Notes: a model not told the origin generated them from the sequence alone. A DNA stretch of 64,000 bases from Rhodococcoides kyotonense (GCF_001645385.1 NZ_LVHI01000016.1:23097-87096), one strand, 5' to 3'; numbered from the stretch's first letter, positions 27,101 through 41,095 are shown. A program made the numbers and translations.

Positions 27101-28904
27101 TGAGAGTGCGGAGATTCTCGACCTCGGTGCCGGTCAACGGCGGCCGATCCGTGAACAGCGGGCCGGGCAGCCATTCGTGCGCCTCCTGCGTCAGGACCAT
27201 CTTGCGGACGACGGCCGCCGCCGTGCCGTCGAACCCGTCGGAGACGAACGGGTGCACGACGGTTTCGGCGTCACGCAGTTCGGACACCGACTGCAGCAGG
27301 GCCGCACGCCTCGCCACTGCCTCGTCGCGCCGGGCACGCAGCGATGCGATCTTCTCCGACTCGTCGACCTCGTTGTACGACGCCTTGCGGTCGGCGATCC
27401 GAGACACGCTTCGGCTGAGCTCCTCCGCACCGCCACGGGACAGATCCGTGATTGCCACGCACAGTTCTTGCAGTTCGGGTGGCAGCTTGTCCCTCAACAC
27501 GCGCAACGCCTGGGACTTCTCGCTCGTCACCAGTACGCGCTGCCCACGCGCGAGCAATGCGGACAGCAGGTTGGCAATGGTGTGCGTCTTGCCCGTCCCG
27601 GGCGGCCCTTCGACGACCACCCCGCTGTCGAGGCCGAGACGTCGAACGATCTGTGACTGTTCGGCGTTGGCGGGCAGCGGAAACAGCGGATCCTCGGCGA
27701 TCGACGCGGCGTCACCCGACCCGGGAGCGGAACTTGCAGGGACGCCCCTGCTGTTCGAGCTGCGCGACAACCATGCCAGCCGATCTGCGGGCTCGATGGG
27801 TTCGACCAGCTGAGCGAGGCCGAGCGGCACGCCGTCGTCGGACCTTTCGAGATCGGCGATCATCTGCTCGTAGTAGTCACGCAGCGCGAACGAATCACGC
27901 TTGCGGAGAACGAGTGCAGGCGAGACCGTCAGACTCGCTCGATCCGCGGTCGCGAACGTCGACGGCCTGTCGAGGTCCGGCCGCACGTCGACCGGAAACG
28001 CGAGCGTCGCCTCGGCCCACTCCGACAGAAACGGAACGATCTCGGCGGACACGGGCGACGCGACGCGGGCGGTGAGAATTTGCTGCAGATCCGTGGACCT
28101 GGACGCGTCGAAACCCGGCCGTCCGGCGAGAAGCTGGGTGTCCTCGAGCCGCGGCCGACCGTTCGACGGCAGCTTGACCAGTAGATCTCCGGTGCGCACG
28201 TCCCGTTCGACCGTCGCTGCCTGCGCGATCAGGTGGGTGCAGACATTCGCACCCGACTCGGCCGACGCCAGTGTCAGCAGGCCCGATGCGACGACCAGTT
28301 CGACCGACTCCGGTCGCGACGACAGCTCGTGCATCATCAGCTGCAGGCTTTCGTACAGCGACGCTTTCGGACGCGCGACGCGGTCGACCTCGGCCCACTT
28401 TCGCCATCGGGCCGAATATGCAGAGAATGCGGTGCGAATCTCGTACGCCCGCCGCACGTCGAAATCCGCGTCGGAATCCGCGTCGTCGCCGGGTGTCGAC
28501 GGCATCGCAGTGTCGGTCAGTTCGAGTGCGCGGTACCGGCTGTCCTCGATCATCGACGGATCGATGGAACCGATGAGGATCTCCGGGACTACGGGCGGGT
28601 CGGTGACCTCCACAGGGCGCACGCGTAACAGCACGCCGCCCGATTCGACCGATGCGTCGACCGTGGGGACGACCGCACCGTCGTGCAACCAGCGAGTCCG
28701 CAGATGACCCTCGAAGTGCAGTATCGGCTCGGTTCGCGCCACCACTGTTTCGCGGAGGAACCGCAGCAACCGCAACACTCTGTCTCGAACGTCGCCGGCC
28801 GGGGCGTCGCCACCTGCATGGTCCCGAGAGGGCTCGGGGCTGACACGAGAAGGCTCGGGGCTGGCACGAGAAGGCTCGGGGCCTGGAACCGGTGCGGTCG
28901 ACAC
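24108..28904 (-). CDS. Giant SF1 helicase (Upf1-like) with C-terminal Vsr/DUF559-type nuclease domain
   Basis: A 1598-aa protein. Order: Pro/Glu-Ser-Arg repeat N-terminus, alpha/beta region with DUF4011-like flavour, Walker A GPPGTGKTHT near residue 430, a 600-residue mostly helical insertion, Walker B VDEASQADI near residue 1100, GDDRQCAP, LREHFRSMPEI, GDERNVV and NVAASRAKDQLW helicase motifs to about 1340. A C-terminal nuclease-like stretch FEQQVFVELRDRGFHV...RIDLVV...LAVECDGD at about 1400-1450 has the Asp and Glu-x-Asp pattern of Vsr/DUF559 folds. This arrangement occurs in single-gene anti-phage proteins. GTG 28904 has AGAGG upstream; another GTG at 29000 is possible. Confidence 0.85.
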   Translation of the reverse strand: MSTAPVPGPEPSRASPEPSRVSPEPSRDHAGGDAPAGDVRDRVLRLLRFLRETVVARTEPILHFEGHLRTRWLHDGAVVPTVDASVESGGVLLRVRPVEVTDPPVVPEILIGSIDPSMIEDSRYRALELTDTAMPSTPGDDADSDADFDVRRAYEIRTAFSAYSARWRKWAEVDRVARPKASLYESLQLMMHELSSRPESVELVVASGLLTLASAESGANVCTHLIAQAATVERDVRTGDLLVKLPSNGRPRLEDTQLLAGRPGFDASRSTDLQQILTARVASPVSAEIVPFLSEWAEATLAFPVDVRPDLDRPSTFATADRASLTVSPALVLRKRDSFALRDYYEQMIADLERSDDGVPLGLAQLVEPIEPADRLAWLSRSSNSRGVPASSAPGSGDAASIAEDPLFPLPANAEQSQIVRRLGLDSGVVVEGPPGTGKTHTIANLLSALLARGQRVLVTSEKSQALRVLRDKLPPELQELCVAITDLSRGGAEELSRSVSRIADRKASYNEVDESEKIASLRARRDEAVARRAALLQSVSELRDAETVVHPFVSDGFDGTAAAVVRKMVLTQEAHEWLPGPLFTDRPPLTGTEVENLRTLIATAPDGRTRRARQSLPRLDTVLPNSAELRSLCQRANAHVATGSEQSTHLVEFLGGVDPAAAFEIRRLCEELDARVREVSELDAVYRQLTDSVLSGESAHLWSRVSGIVSMVDTAARADRFVGAHDVQCSTTTTAALHAMESLAVALESGIEWKSRFRRSAQQKAVEELGITASVDGLPPTTALAARLVAEHIRALHIVATAAVLLADLRISVSTEGSRSRQVNDLGLVTSQLTRVSGVLHARDALVERLYAVSPSAPWIKSLDDASAFAGSAGAIATRIDADVARAELDRAMYSLATQIDSGPSPEGTALVSALGDADEDAVAAAVVAYNAACLEQEDQQKQDELAATLSEAAPALYELVVDTAGNSDWDELSWQMSKAWAWRRAREWVTEQHEAGLELKLEAELNAADADLSYLTGRLAAAMAWRDCLERMTAVEVRALQTYREHVSAIGTGAGRYAETFRSAARSAMGDAQTAVPAWVMPLQQVLASIPPIRNSFDVVIVDEASQADIASLFLLYLAPRVIVVGDDRQCAPADVPQSGTLEDVFTRLDAYLPDLPEHVRATLTPRSSLFSMLRTRFGQVVRLREHFRSMPEIINWSSQQFYGDSPLVPVRQFGADRLPPLRHTFVPDAEAVGSGTSLVNRTEALAIVGQIVKCLADPVYDGMTFGVVVLQGTSQVDEIRNELIKRIGIEQWEDRRLRIGTPPDFQGDERNVVMLSMVVAPTQNFVALTANQYKRRFNVAASRAKDQLWLFHSVTVDRLKRADLRNSLLSYMASASPAPADPMPEGVTADTRRSEFDTIFEQQVFVELRDRGFHVNPGVVVNNRRIDLVVTGRSARLAVECDGDVVVATPERRSADLQREQELKRCGWTFWRVRESEYWLDPEAAMSSLWTTLASLGIEPNTVSIDAATPASDWSPVDLDPPQDELFGDGPLPNRRPSVGEIRAEAWNGWLGAGDPAPARGADVSPEMWTVPSESNGSKELPVNGFHDGGTDRRP

Positions 28905-29288
28905 AGTGAAAACCTCTGAACTCTTCGAAACGGCCGTTCTCGAACAGGGACGGAGCTTGCACGCTCGGAACAGACTAGTCGGCACGACGCGTTTCTTCAC
29001 GATCTCCGAACCATCGGTCTTCTTTGTCGTGGGATTTCACAAAACGCGTCCGCTTTCGACGGTCAGCAGCCACAGTCGACAGGTCCGGAATGCTCACCGA
29101 CGGCCGAGCGGATACGCAGCGATCGATCACCGTGATGCACAACGTCTTTCGAACAGGCATAGGAACACACGTGCGCGCGTCCGTCATCTCGGAACGCGTC
29201 GCCTGAAAGATCGCGGAAGATACCCGAAGTCGATCCTTGCCGCAAACAGCAGACCGCACGTCCTGACGAGCCTCCGACAGCACACCGG

Positions 29289-29315
29289 TACCGATCGGTA
29301 ACGTACCGACGGGTA
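29289..29315. promoter_or_regulatory. Tandem TetR-type operator-like palindromes
   Basis: TACCGATCGGTA (29289-29300) is a perfect palindrome; TACCGACGGGTA (29304-29315) is the same site with two central changes. Their centres are 15 bp apart. TACCGA-n-CGGTA-like sites are typical of TetR-family regulators of lipid genes in mycolata. They lie about 435 bp before the acyl-CoA carboxylase start. The bound regulator is unknown. Confidence 0.5.
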
Positions 29316-29379
29316 AGTAAAGACATGACCGTGAGCGCGAAATGTCAATTCCAACAACGCTACTCGTCAGTATCCCGTC

Positions 29380-29395
29380 AAGACCCCAGGGTCTT
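29380..29395. other. Perfect 7-bp hairpin AAGACCC/GGGTCTT
   Basis: AAGACCC (29380-29386) and GGGTCTT (29389-29395) are exact reverse complements around a two-base CA, followed by TTTCAC. It could be an operator, or a short terminator for a leader transcript reading rightwards. Confidence 0.35.
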
Positions 29396-29750
29396 TTCAC
29401 AAGTTTTTCGCGGCAACTCCGTGAAAAACACTGTGTTGGTTGACCTTTGAAGGAAGCGATATCAATCACAGTTTGCCCGAAAGTAGTTGACATGGAAAAA
29501 CACTGCCGAGCCGCTAGAATCAGTTCTCGTTCAGCCAGCGCCTGAAGATTTCGCGGGGCGGGGAGAAATCAGAATCGGATGGACGGCACGAGCGAAGAAG
29601 ACGGTTGTCGGGGGGCCTGCAACGGGTGGTGATCCGCCCTCGCAGACTTGCCGGCGTCTCTTGCCCGCGCACGCGCCGACGATTCGATTCCCTCCCGCTG
29701 GCGGTCGACCCTCGACCGACGACATCCACCACCTGACGAAGAGAGACACG

Positions 29751-35216
<5,466 letters not shown>

Positions 35217-35228
35217 GTGGTTCCGACG

Positions 35229-35264
35229 CAACACCCCCGGCCTCGCGTAAGGCCGGGGGTGTTG
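35229..35264 (+). terminator. Rho-independent-type terminator of the carboxylase gene
   Basis: CAACACCCCCGGCC (35229-35242) and GGCCGGGGGTGTTG (35251-35264) form a perfect 14-bp stem around an 8-base loop, 13 bases after the carboxylase stop. It is followed by T-rich TCGTGT. It is one of the most stable simple hairpins in the window. Confidence 0.88.
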
Positions 35265-35340
35265 TCGTGTCGGGGCACAGATGCTCACCTTTTGGGTAGA
35301 CGCACGACAACTGGCCAGCAATGTGGCGTGCACCTGACAA

Positions 35341-36357
35341 CTACGTGAGCGTCCAGCCGGCGAGGGTGCGGCGACTTTCGAATCTGCGACGCTCCCCGGT
35401 GATCGGGTCGTCGAATTCGACTGCCCGCGCGAGCAACTGCAGCGGGGTGTCGAAATCATCTGCGGCCGTGCGCGTGTAGTTCGGGTAGTACGGATCGCCC
35501 TGGATGGGAATGCCCAGCGACGACAGGTGAATTCGCAGTTGGTGCGTACGACCCGTGTGCGGGAACAACCGGTAGCGCGCCCTGTCGCCGAGTTCCTCGA
35601 TCAATTCGATACGCGTCTCGCTGTTCGGTTCGCCCGGCTCCTCTCGTGCAACCATGACGCCGTGGTCCTTGAGAATTCGACTGCGCACAGTGCGCGGAAA
35701 CTCGAGCGACGGGTCGTAGCCGGCAATCGCCTCGTACTCTTTCAGGACCTGCCTGGTCGAGAAGAGTTCCTGGTACGGGCGCCGCAATGCCACGTCGCGC
35801 GTGAACAGCAGGACACCGGCGGTGGCGCGGTCGAGTCGATGAGCCGGCGTCAGATCCGCGTCGTCGAACATGCGACGCAGCCGCACGGTCGCGGTCTCGG
35901 TGACGTGCATGCCGCGCGGGATGGTCGCCAAGAAGTGGGGCTTGTCGACGACGACGATGCCGTCCGCGTCGTACAGGACGTCGAGGTCGAAGGGGACCGG
36001 AATCTCCGGCGGCGGAACCCGATAGAAGTAGACGAATCGGCCGGGAGCGTACCGTGATTCGGCATCCCAGCGTCGACCTTTCTCGTCGACGACCTCGCCG
36101 GCGGCCATGGAATCGATCCACGGATCCATCGGGTGTTCGCGCGTCAGGAATTCGAGCAGCGTTCGGGCGACGTCACCGTGCGGAAGTCGAATCCGCAACG
36201 GCGCCAGCCCGTCCCGGAACGGCAGCGGGAGTGGAGCCTGCGGACTGCCCCCACCGGAGCTGTCAGACGGGAGTGGAGCCTGCGGACTGCCCCCGCCGGA
36301 GCTGTCAGACGGGAGTGGAGCCTGCGGAATGACCCCGCCGGAGGCGTCAGACGGCAC
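35341..36357 (-). CDS. RluA-family pseudouridine synthase
   Basis: A 338-aa pseudouridine synthase. The catalytic block is [15 protein letters not shown] near residue 175 with the nucleophilic Asp; [23 protein letters not shown] near residue 285 is the second family motif. It isomerises uridines in rRNA or tRNA. The GTG start at 36357 overlaps the trhO stop by 11 bp and leads into three tandem 14-residue repeats (P-S-D-x-S-G-G-G-x-P-Q-A-P-L) of low complexity; conserved sequence begins at [16 protein letters not shown]. The repeats may be a recent insertion, and the functional start may be further in. Confidence 0.85.
   Translation of the reverse strand: MPSDASGGVIPQAPLPSDSSGGGSPQAPLPSDSSGGGSPQAPLPLPFRDGLAPLRIRLPHGDVARTLLEFLTREHPMDPWIDSMAAGEVVDEKGRRWDAESRYAPGRFVYFYRVPPPEIPVPFDLDVLYDADGIVVVDKPHFLATIPRGMHVTETATVRLRRMFDDADLTPAHRLDRATAGVLLFTRDVALRRPYQELFSTRQVLKEYEAIAGYDPSLEFPRTVRSRILKDHGVMVAREEPGEPNSETRIELIEELGDRARYRLFPHTGRTHQLRIHLSSLGIPIQGDPYYPNYTRTAADDFDTPLQLLARAVEFDDPITGERRRFESRRTLAGWTLT
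36226..36351. repeat. Three tandem copies of a 42-bp unit inside the RluA-like gene start
   Basis: Units begin at 36226, 36268 and 36310, exact period 42, all opening with CGGGAGTGGAGCCTGC. The first two differ at one position; the third has GGAATGACC in place of GGACTGCCC. The length is a multiple of three, so it codes 14 amino acids per unit and the frame is kept. Part of the third unit recurs at 3041-3066. Confidence 0.9.
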
Positions 36358-37192
36358 AGTCGATGCACACGAGGCGGAGGCCGCGTCCGTCGTCGTCGTC
36401 GAAATCCTGGTAGCGCGACGTCGGGTTCGCGCAGACCGTGCATCGGCCGATGACCTCGGTGTGATCCGAGAAATCGGTCGTCATCCGCTTGTCGAAGACG
36501 TACAGCGACCCCTTCCACAACCCGTCGTCGCCGAAGGTCTCTCCGTACCGAACGATTCCGCCGTCGAGCTGATAGACCTCCTCGAACCCGCGCGACCGCA
36601 TCAGCGACGACAACACCTCGCAGCGCACGCCGCCCGTGCAGTACGTGACGACCGGGCTCTTCTTCAGGTGGTCGTACTTACCGGAATCGAGCTGGGCGAC
36701 GAAATCGCGCGTCGTCTCCACGTCCGGCACGACGGCGTTTTCGAATCTGCCGATCTGCGCCTCGAATGCGTTCCGTCCGTCGAAGAAGACGACGTCGTCG
36801 CCGCGCTCGCCGACCAGTTCGTGCACCTGCTGCGGGCTGAGGTGCGTTCCCCCGCCGACCACGCCGTCTGCATCGACCTTCAGTTCGTCGGGCGCGCCGA
36901 ACGTGACGATCTCGTCCCGCACCTTGACGCTCAGGCGCGGAAAGTCGTCGCCGAGACCCTCCGACCACTTGATGTCGGCGTTCTTGAACGGGGCGTAGCT
37001 GCGGGTGCCGCGAACGTACTTCTTGACGTCGTTCACGTCACCGCCGACCGTCGCGTTGATCCCGTGTTCGGAGATCAGAATCCTGCCGGTCAGGTTGTTC
37101 GACGCGGCGAGGGTGTGCTGCCAGAGCCGGATGGCCTCGGGGTCCGGCAGCGGGGTGAACACGTAGAACAGGACGATTTTCGGTACAGCCAT
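36347..37192 (-). CDS. trhO: tRNA uridine(34) hydroxylase, rhodanese-like
   Basis: A 281-aa TrhO/YceA-type protein. Residues 1-95 form the N-terminal ferredoxin-like domain ([24 protein letters not shown]). The rhodanese domain holds [11 protein letters not shown] near residue 182 with the active Cys. The C-terminal zinc-like pair [11 protein letters not shown] and LVCIDCAV is present. The enzyme hydroxylates U34 of tRNA using O2, leading to 5-methoxyuridine or cmo5U. It is translationally coupled with the pseudouridine synthase, giving an RNA-modification pair. Confidence 0.93.
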   Translation of the reverse strand: MAVPKIVLFYVFTPLPDPEAIRLWQHTLAASNNLTGRILISEHGINATVGGDVNDVKKYVRGTRSYAPFKNADIKWSEGLGDDFPRLSVKVRDEIVTFGAPDELKVDADGVVGGGTHLSPQQVHELVGERGDDVVFFDGRNAFEAQIGRFENAVVPDVETTRDFVAQLDSGKYDHLKKSPVVTYCTGGVRCEVLSSLMRSRGFEEVYQLDGGIVRYGETFGDDGLWKGSLYVFDKRMTTDFSDHTEVIGRCTVCANPTSRYQDFDDDDGRGLRLVCIDCAV

Positions 37193-37230
37193 GGCTGCAA
37201 GTATGCCGTGGTCGGCGGGCCGGGTCCGAA

Positions 37231-37285
37231 TCGGCGGGGAGCGAATGGCCGCATCCGGTCACTCGAGGTGACCGAACGTGACATT
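37231..37285. repeat. Palindromic element, family B copy
   Basis: GCGAATGGCCGCATCCGGTCACTCGA then GGTGACC, GTGACATTCGGTCGG. The core TCCGGTCACTCG and the GTGACATTCGGTCGG end match 56291-56341. It lies between the 3' end of phoD and the trhO start, so it may act as terminator or boundary. Confidence 0.65.
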
Positions 37286-37305
37286 CGGTCGGACAGCAGG
37301 GTGTT

Positions 37306-38982
37306 TCAGTCCGCCCGAACCGGCATGGGCGCAGGCTCGACCCGGGCAACCCCGTCGGCGACGGTGAAACCCGCACCCCAGTACACGCGGGTCAGCGGGT
37401 CTTCCTTGGCGTCGAGGTACCAGTGATCCATCTGCACGCCCGTCGGCGTCACCTCGAACACTCCGAAGCCGTGGCTGTCGAGGTCGACGTAGCGAATGTG
37501 CCGGTTCAACGTCATGAGCGCGGATTCGGCGACGCGGCCGAGGGTGTGCGGCGGCGTCTTGGTCAGATCGTCGATGTTCGCCGACGTCACCGACGTCACG
37601 ACCAGCTCGGTGGCGACGCCGCCCGTCTCGAAGTAGCGCGACGCGTCCTGCGGAATGTCGCACGCCCACGCGGAGTGGATGTCACCGGTGATGAAGACGG
37701 TGTTCGTGACTCCGTTGTCCGCTATCGCGCCGAGCAGACGCGCGCGGTCGGCCGTGTAGCCGTCCCACGGGTCCGCGTTGTAGGGCAGTCCGCCCTCCGG
37801 GATGTTCAGCAGAGCCGTCAGACCGCGCGCGGCCTCGCTCTCGAGTGGCGGCAGCAGAACCGGGGTGATCATGACGGGGTTGCCGACGATCTTCCACCGC
37901 GTCGGCGACGACACGATGCCTTCCGTCAGCCACTCCATCTGGTCCTTGCCGGTGATGGTGCGGTTCGGGGAGTCGACGTCGCCACCCTGGAACGGCAAGA
38001 CCTGCTGCGACCGATAGGTGCGCAGATCGAGCATGGACAGCTCGAGCAAGTTGCCGAAACGCAGCCGTCGATACAGGTGACGGTTCTGCGGTGTTCCGGC
38101 GGCGCGGACCGGCATCCACTCGTAGTAGGCCTGCACCGAATTGGCCTTGCGTTCGGCCCACGGCCCCTCGGTCTCGGGCTGGTGGTTCTGGGCGCCGCCG
38201 TCGTACGCGTCGTTGGCGCTCTCGTGGTCGTCCCACGTGCAGATCCACGGCACTCCGAGGTGAGCCGCCATCAGGTCGGGGTCGCTCTTGTACTGGCCGT
38301 GGCGGATTCGGTAGTCGTCGAGGCTGACGATTTCGTGGACCGGATCGTGTTGCCGCACAACGCCGTTCTTGCCTGCGAAGCCGCCTGTCTCGTACTCGTA
38401 GATGTAGTCGCCCAGGTGGATGATCGCGTCGAGGTCCCGTCGATCCGCGAGATGCCGGTACGCGGCGAAGAAGCCCGATTCCCAGTTCGAGCACGAGACG
38501 ACACCGAAACGAACCCGTTCGAGGTCGGCGTCGTTGCTCGGCGCGGTGCGCGTGGTTCCGACGGCGGACTGCGTCCCGGCCGCCTCGCCCGTCTGGATCT
38601 CGAAGCAGTAGTAGTACGTCGTCGCGGGAGACAAGCCGTCGACGTCGATCTTGACGGTGTGGTCGCTGGCGACGTCGGTGACGACCGTGCCGCTGCGCAC
38701 GAGCATCGTCAGTTCGCGGTCGGTGGCCACGCGCCACCGAACGGTCGTCGCCGGACCGAGCCCGGACCCAGGAGTGGCGTCGGGACCCGGTGTGACGCGC
38801 GTCCACAGGACGACTGCATCCGGCGTCGGATCCCCGGACGCGACGCCGTGCTGGAACGGAACGAACTCCGTTCCCTGCGCGTAGGCGACGGCAGGCATCG
38901 CCGATGCTGCTCCAGCCGCCGCGATCGCTACCGATGACGAGCGCAGAAATCCCCGCCTGGACACACCTTGTCTGTCGCGCAC
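37306..38982 (-). CDS. phoD: Alkaline phosphatase D (PhoD), Tat-exported
   Basis: A 558-aa secreted phosphatase/phosphodiesterase. The signal SRRGFLRSSSVAIAAAGAASAMPAVAYA has the twin-arginine motif and an AYA-type cleavage site. The N-terminal Ig-like domain spans about residues 35-140. The catalytic domain has FGVVSCSNWE, HLGDYIYEYE, WDDHESANDAYDGG and GDIHSAWA, providing the Fe/Ca-binding Cys, Asp, Asn and His. PhoD releases phosphate from phosphodiesters and teichoic-like polymers. It starts at GTG or ATG 38982. No Pho box is obvious upstream. Confidence 0.94.
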   Translation of the reverse strand: MRDRQGVSRRGFLRSSSVAIAAAGAASAMPAVAYAQGTEFVPFQHGVASGDPTPDAVVLWTRVTPGPDATPGSGLGPATTVRWRVATDRELTMLVRSGTVVTDVASDHTVKIDVDGLSPATTYYYCFEIQTGEAAGTQSAVGTTRTAPSNDADLERVRFGVVSCSNWESGFFAAYRHLADRRDLDAIIHLGDYIYEYETGGFAGKNGVVRQHDPVHEIVSLDDYRIRHGQYKSDPDLMAAHLGVPWICTWDDHESANDAYDGGAQNHQPETEGPWAERKANSVQAYYEWMPVRAAGTPQNRHLYRRLRFGNLLELSMLDLRTYRSQQVLPFQGGDVDSPNRTITGKDQMEWLTEGIVSSPTRWKIVGNPVMITPVLLPPLESEAARGLTALLNIPEGGLPYNADPWDGYTADRARLLGAIADNGVTNTVFITGDIHSAWACDIPQDASRYFETGGVATELVVTSVTSANIDDLTKTPPHTLGRVAESALMTLNRHIRYVDLDSHGFGVFEVTPTGVQMDHWYLDAKEDPLTRVYWGAGFTVADGVARVEPAPMPVRAD

Positions 38983-39101
38983 CGAGCTAGTTCATTCGAA
39001 CTTCGGCGCGTGGTCAAGTCGACCTGGCCACCGGGCTCGAAAGTTCACCGGAGATACACGGCGAGGTTTGCCGAGGTATCGATCCGAGCACTCTCCGGTC
39101 C

Positions 39102-40586
39102 ATGACATCCTCCGATCCGCTGTGGCTCTTCGGAGATCAACTCGGGCCGCATTTCCATTCGACGGAAGAGCACGGACATCGGGATGTTCTGCTGGTCGAG
39201 AGCGCCCGCGTTCTACGACGACGACGGTTCCATCGCCAGAAGTTGCATCTGGTGCTGTCGGGGATGCGTCATCTCGCCGACGAACTGGGCGACCGCGCGA
39301 CCTACCTGCGCACCGAGACCTACCGGGACGCGCTGGAGGAGTTCGGCAGGCCCGTCCTCGTGTTCGAACCCACGTCGCACTCGGCAGAGCGTTTCGTCGA
39401 GACGTTGTCCGAGGAAGGCCTCGTCGTCGACGTGCTGCCGACGCCGATGTTCGCGCTCAGCCGCGGCGATTTCGCCGTATGGGCCGGAAATCGCACTCAC
39501 TTTCTGATGGAGACGTTCTATCGCGATCAGCGCAGGCGCTTCGACGTCCTGATGAAGGGCGACGAACCCGTCGACGGACGGTGGAATCTCGACGAGGACA
39601 ACCGCGAGCCGCCGCCGAAGAAGCGCGTCACGCTCGGCGTCGACGCACCGTGGTGGCCCGAGGAAGACGAGATCGACGAGCAGGTCCGCACCGACCTCGA
39701 CGAGATGGAACTCGACACCGTGGGCGAGGACGGCCCGCGGGTGTTCGCCGTCACCGCGGACGAAGCACGAAAAGCGGTGCAGCACTTCGTTTCCTACCGT
39801 CTTCCGGACTTCGGCAAGTACGAGGACGCCGTCATGACCGACGACTGGACGATGGCTCACTCGCTGCTGTCGGTGCCGTTGAATCTCGGGCTGCTGCAGC
39901 CTCTGGACGTCGCGGAGTCCGTCGAACAAGCCTGGCGCAACGGCGACGCGCCTCTGTCGTCGGCCGAGGGCTATGTCCGTCAGATCCTCGGGTGGCGCGA
40001 ATACGTGTGGCACCTGTACTGGCATTTCGGTCCCGAGTATCTCGACAGGAACGAGCTGAACGCTCACGAACCACTACCGGAGTGGTTCGACGATCTGCAC
40101 GGAGACGAACCGGTCGCGGCGTGCCTGTCGCACACTCTGTCCGAGCTCCGCGACCGCGGGTGGGTCCATCACATTCCGCGACTGATGATCCTCGGCAACT
40201 TCGCGTTGCAGCGCGGCTACGACCCGAAAGCGCTGACCGAATGGTTCGCGACGCGGTTCGTCGACGGTTTCGCATGGGTCATGCCCGTCAACGTCATCGG
40301 CATGAGCCAACACGCGGACGGCGGTCTGATCGCGACGAAACCGTACGCGTCGGGCGGCGCGTATCTGAACCGCATGACCGATCACTGTGGCGGATGCGAA
40401 TACAACCCGAAGAAACGACTGGGCACGGATGCCTGTCCGTTCACCGCGGGATACTGGGCGTTCGTACACAAGCACCGAGATCGGTTGGCACAGAACCACC
40501 GAACGGCGAGGCAGGTGTCGTCGATGAACCGGCTGGCCGACCTGGATCAGGTGCTCGAACAGGAGCGCCAGCGCGAGGTGTACTGA
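39102..40586 (+). CDS. FeS-type (6-4) photolyase / PhrB-like (FeS-BCP)
   Basis: A 494-aa cryptochrome/photolyase-family protein of the iron-sulfur bacterial group. Residues 5-130 form the antenna Rossmann domain (WLFGDQLGPHFH); the C-terminal half binds FAD. Cysteines at 341, 429, 432 and 445 (CLSHTL; DHCGGCEYNP; DACPF) have spacings of 88, 3 and 13, as in the 4Fe-4S cluster of Agrobacterium PhrB as I recall it. It repairs (6-4) photoproducts with light. The start ATG 39102 lies 119 bp from phoD, divergent. Confidence 0.92.
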   Translation: MTSSDPLWLFGDQLGPHFHSTEEHGHRDVLLVESARVLRRRRFHRQKLHLVLSGMRHLADELGDRATYLRTETYRDALEEFGRPVLVFEPTSHSAERFVETLSEEGLVVDVLPTPMFALSRGDFAVWAGNRTHFLMETFYRDQRRRFDVLMKGDEPVDGRWNLDEDNREPPPKKRVTLGVDAPWWPEEDEIDEQVRTDLDEMELDTVGEDGPRVFAVTADEARKAVQHFVSYRLPDFGKYEDAVMTDDWTMAHSLLSVPLNLGLLQPLDVAESVEQAWRNGDAPLSSAEGYVRQILGWREYVWHLYWHFGPEYLDRNELNAHEPLPEWFDDLHGDEPVAACLSHTLSELRDRGWVHHIPRLMILGNFALQRGYDPKALTEWFATRFVDGFAWVMPVNVIGMSQHADGGLIATKPYASGGAYLNRMTDHCGGCEYNPKKRLGTDACPFTAGYWAFVHKHRDRLAQNHRTARQVSSMNRLADLDQVLEQERQREVY

Positions 40587-40593
40587 ACGGCCC

Positions 40594-41091
40594 GTGGCAG
40601 AATCACCGAACATGTCGGGACCCAGTGAAGAAGCGTTCCCCGACTGGTTCGTCGAACGCTTCGCCGACTACTGGCAGTCCGGCGGCGCGTCGCGCATCGA
40701 GGGTCGGATCATGGGCTACCTGCTCGTCGACGAATCACCCGGCGTCACCGCCGCTCAGCTCGCAGAGGCGCTGAGCACCTCCCGCGGATCGGTGTCCAAC
40801 TACATCCGACGCCTCATCGCACGCGGGTTCGTGAAACAGGTGCGGCGGCCGAGAGACCGGATGCACTACTACGTCATGGATTCCGACGTGTGGGGCGGCT
40901 TTCTCGAGAACGAGCACGCCTACCTCGAGAACCAACGCGCGCTCGCGACCGAGGCATTGAAGTACGCCGACCCGAACGGTCCGGCCTACCTCCGTGTCCT
41001 CAACATGCGCGACTACATGGGATGGATCATCGACAACCGCATGCTCCGCAGCGAGTGGACTCGGTTCAAGGAGGAACGGGACGGACGCTGA
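40594..41091 (+). CDS. GbsR/MarR-family transcriptional regulator
   Basis: A 165-aa DNA-binding protein. The winged helix-turn-helix runs from GRIMGYLLVDE through VTAAQLAEALSTSRGSVSNYIRRLIARGFVKQV (residues about 35-80), as in the GbsR group of MarR proteins. The C-terminal helix FLENEHAYLENQRALATEAL probably dimerises. GTG 40594 or ATG 40612 could start it; both lack a clear ribosome site. It is seven bases behind the photolyase and may control it or be its passenger. Confidence 0.85.
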   Translation: MAESPNMSGPSEEAFPDWFVERFADYWQSGGASRIEGRIMGYLLVDESPGVTAAQLAEALSTSRGSVSNYIRRLIARGFVKQVRRPRDRMHYYVMDSDVWGGFLENEHAYLENQRALATEALKYADPNGPAYLRVLNMRDYMGWIIDNRMLRSEWTRFKEERDGR

Positions 41092-41095
41092 CGCA

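Larger units (their letters stand above)
28905..29750. other. 846-bp non-coding divergent region
   Basis: No convincing gene is visible; open frames here lack codon bias or family similarity. It is less GC-rich than the surroundings. It holds the tandem operator-like palindromes at 29289-29315, a perfect AAGACCC-CA-GGGTCTT hairpin at 29380-29395, a TAGAAT that could be a -10 element at 29515-29520, and a long leader before the TTG start of the carboxylase. It serves the helicase leftwards and the carboxylase rightwards. Confidence 0.6.

Noticed and set aside
28975..29493. 172-aa minus-strand open frame upstream of the carboxylase
   Set aside because: No family resemblance, unusual composition for this genome and no ribosome site. 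It lies over operator-like palindromes; better seen as non-coding.
29487..29520. TTGACA plus TAGAAT as a sigma-70-like promoter
   Set aside because: The spacer is 22 bases, too long for a standard promoter; only the TAGAAT remains as a weak -10 candidate.
29487..29750. An 88-codon N-terminal extension of the carboxylase
   Set aside because: It would add sequence with no similarity to biotin carboxylases; the TTG at 29751 with GAAGAGAG upstream begins exactly at conserved sequence.
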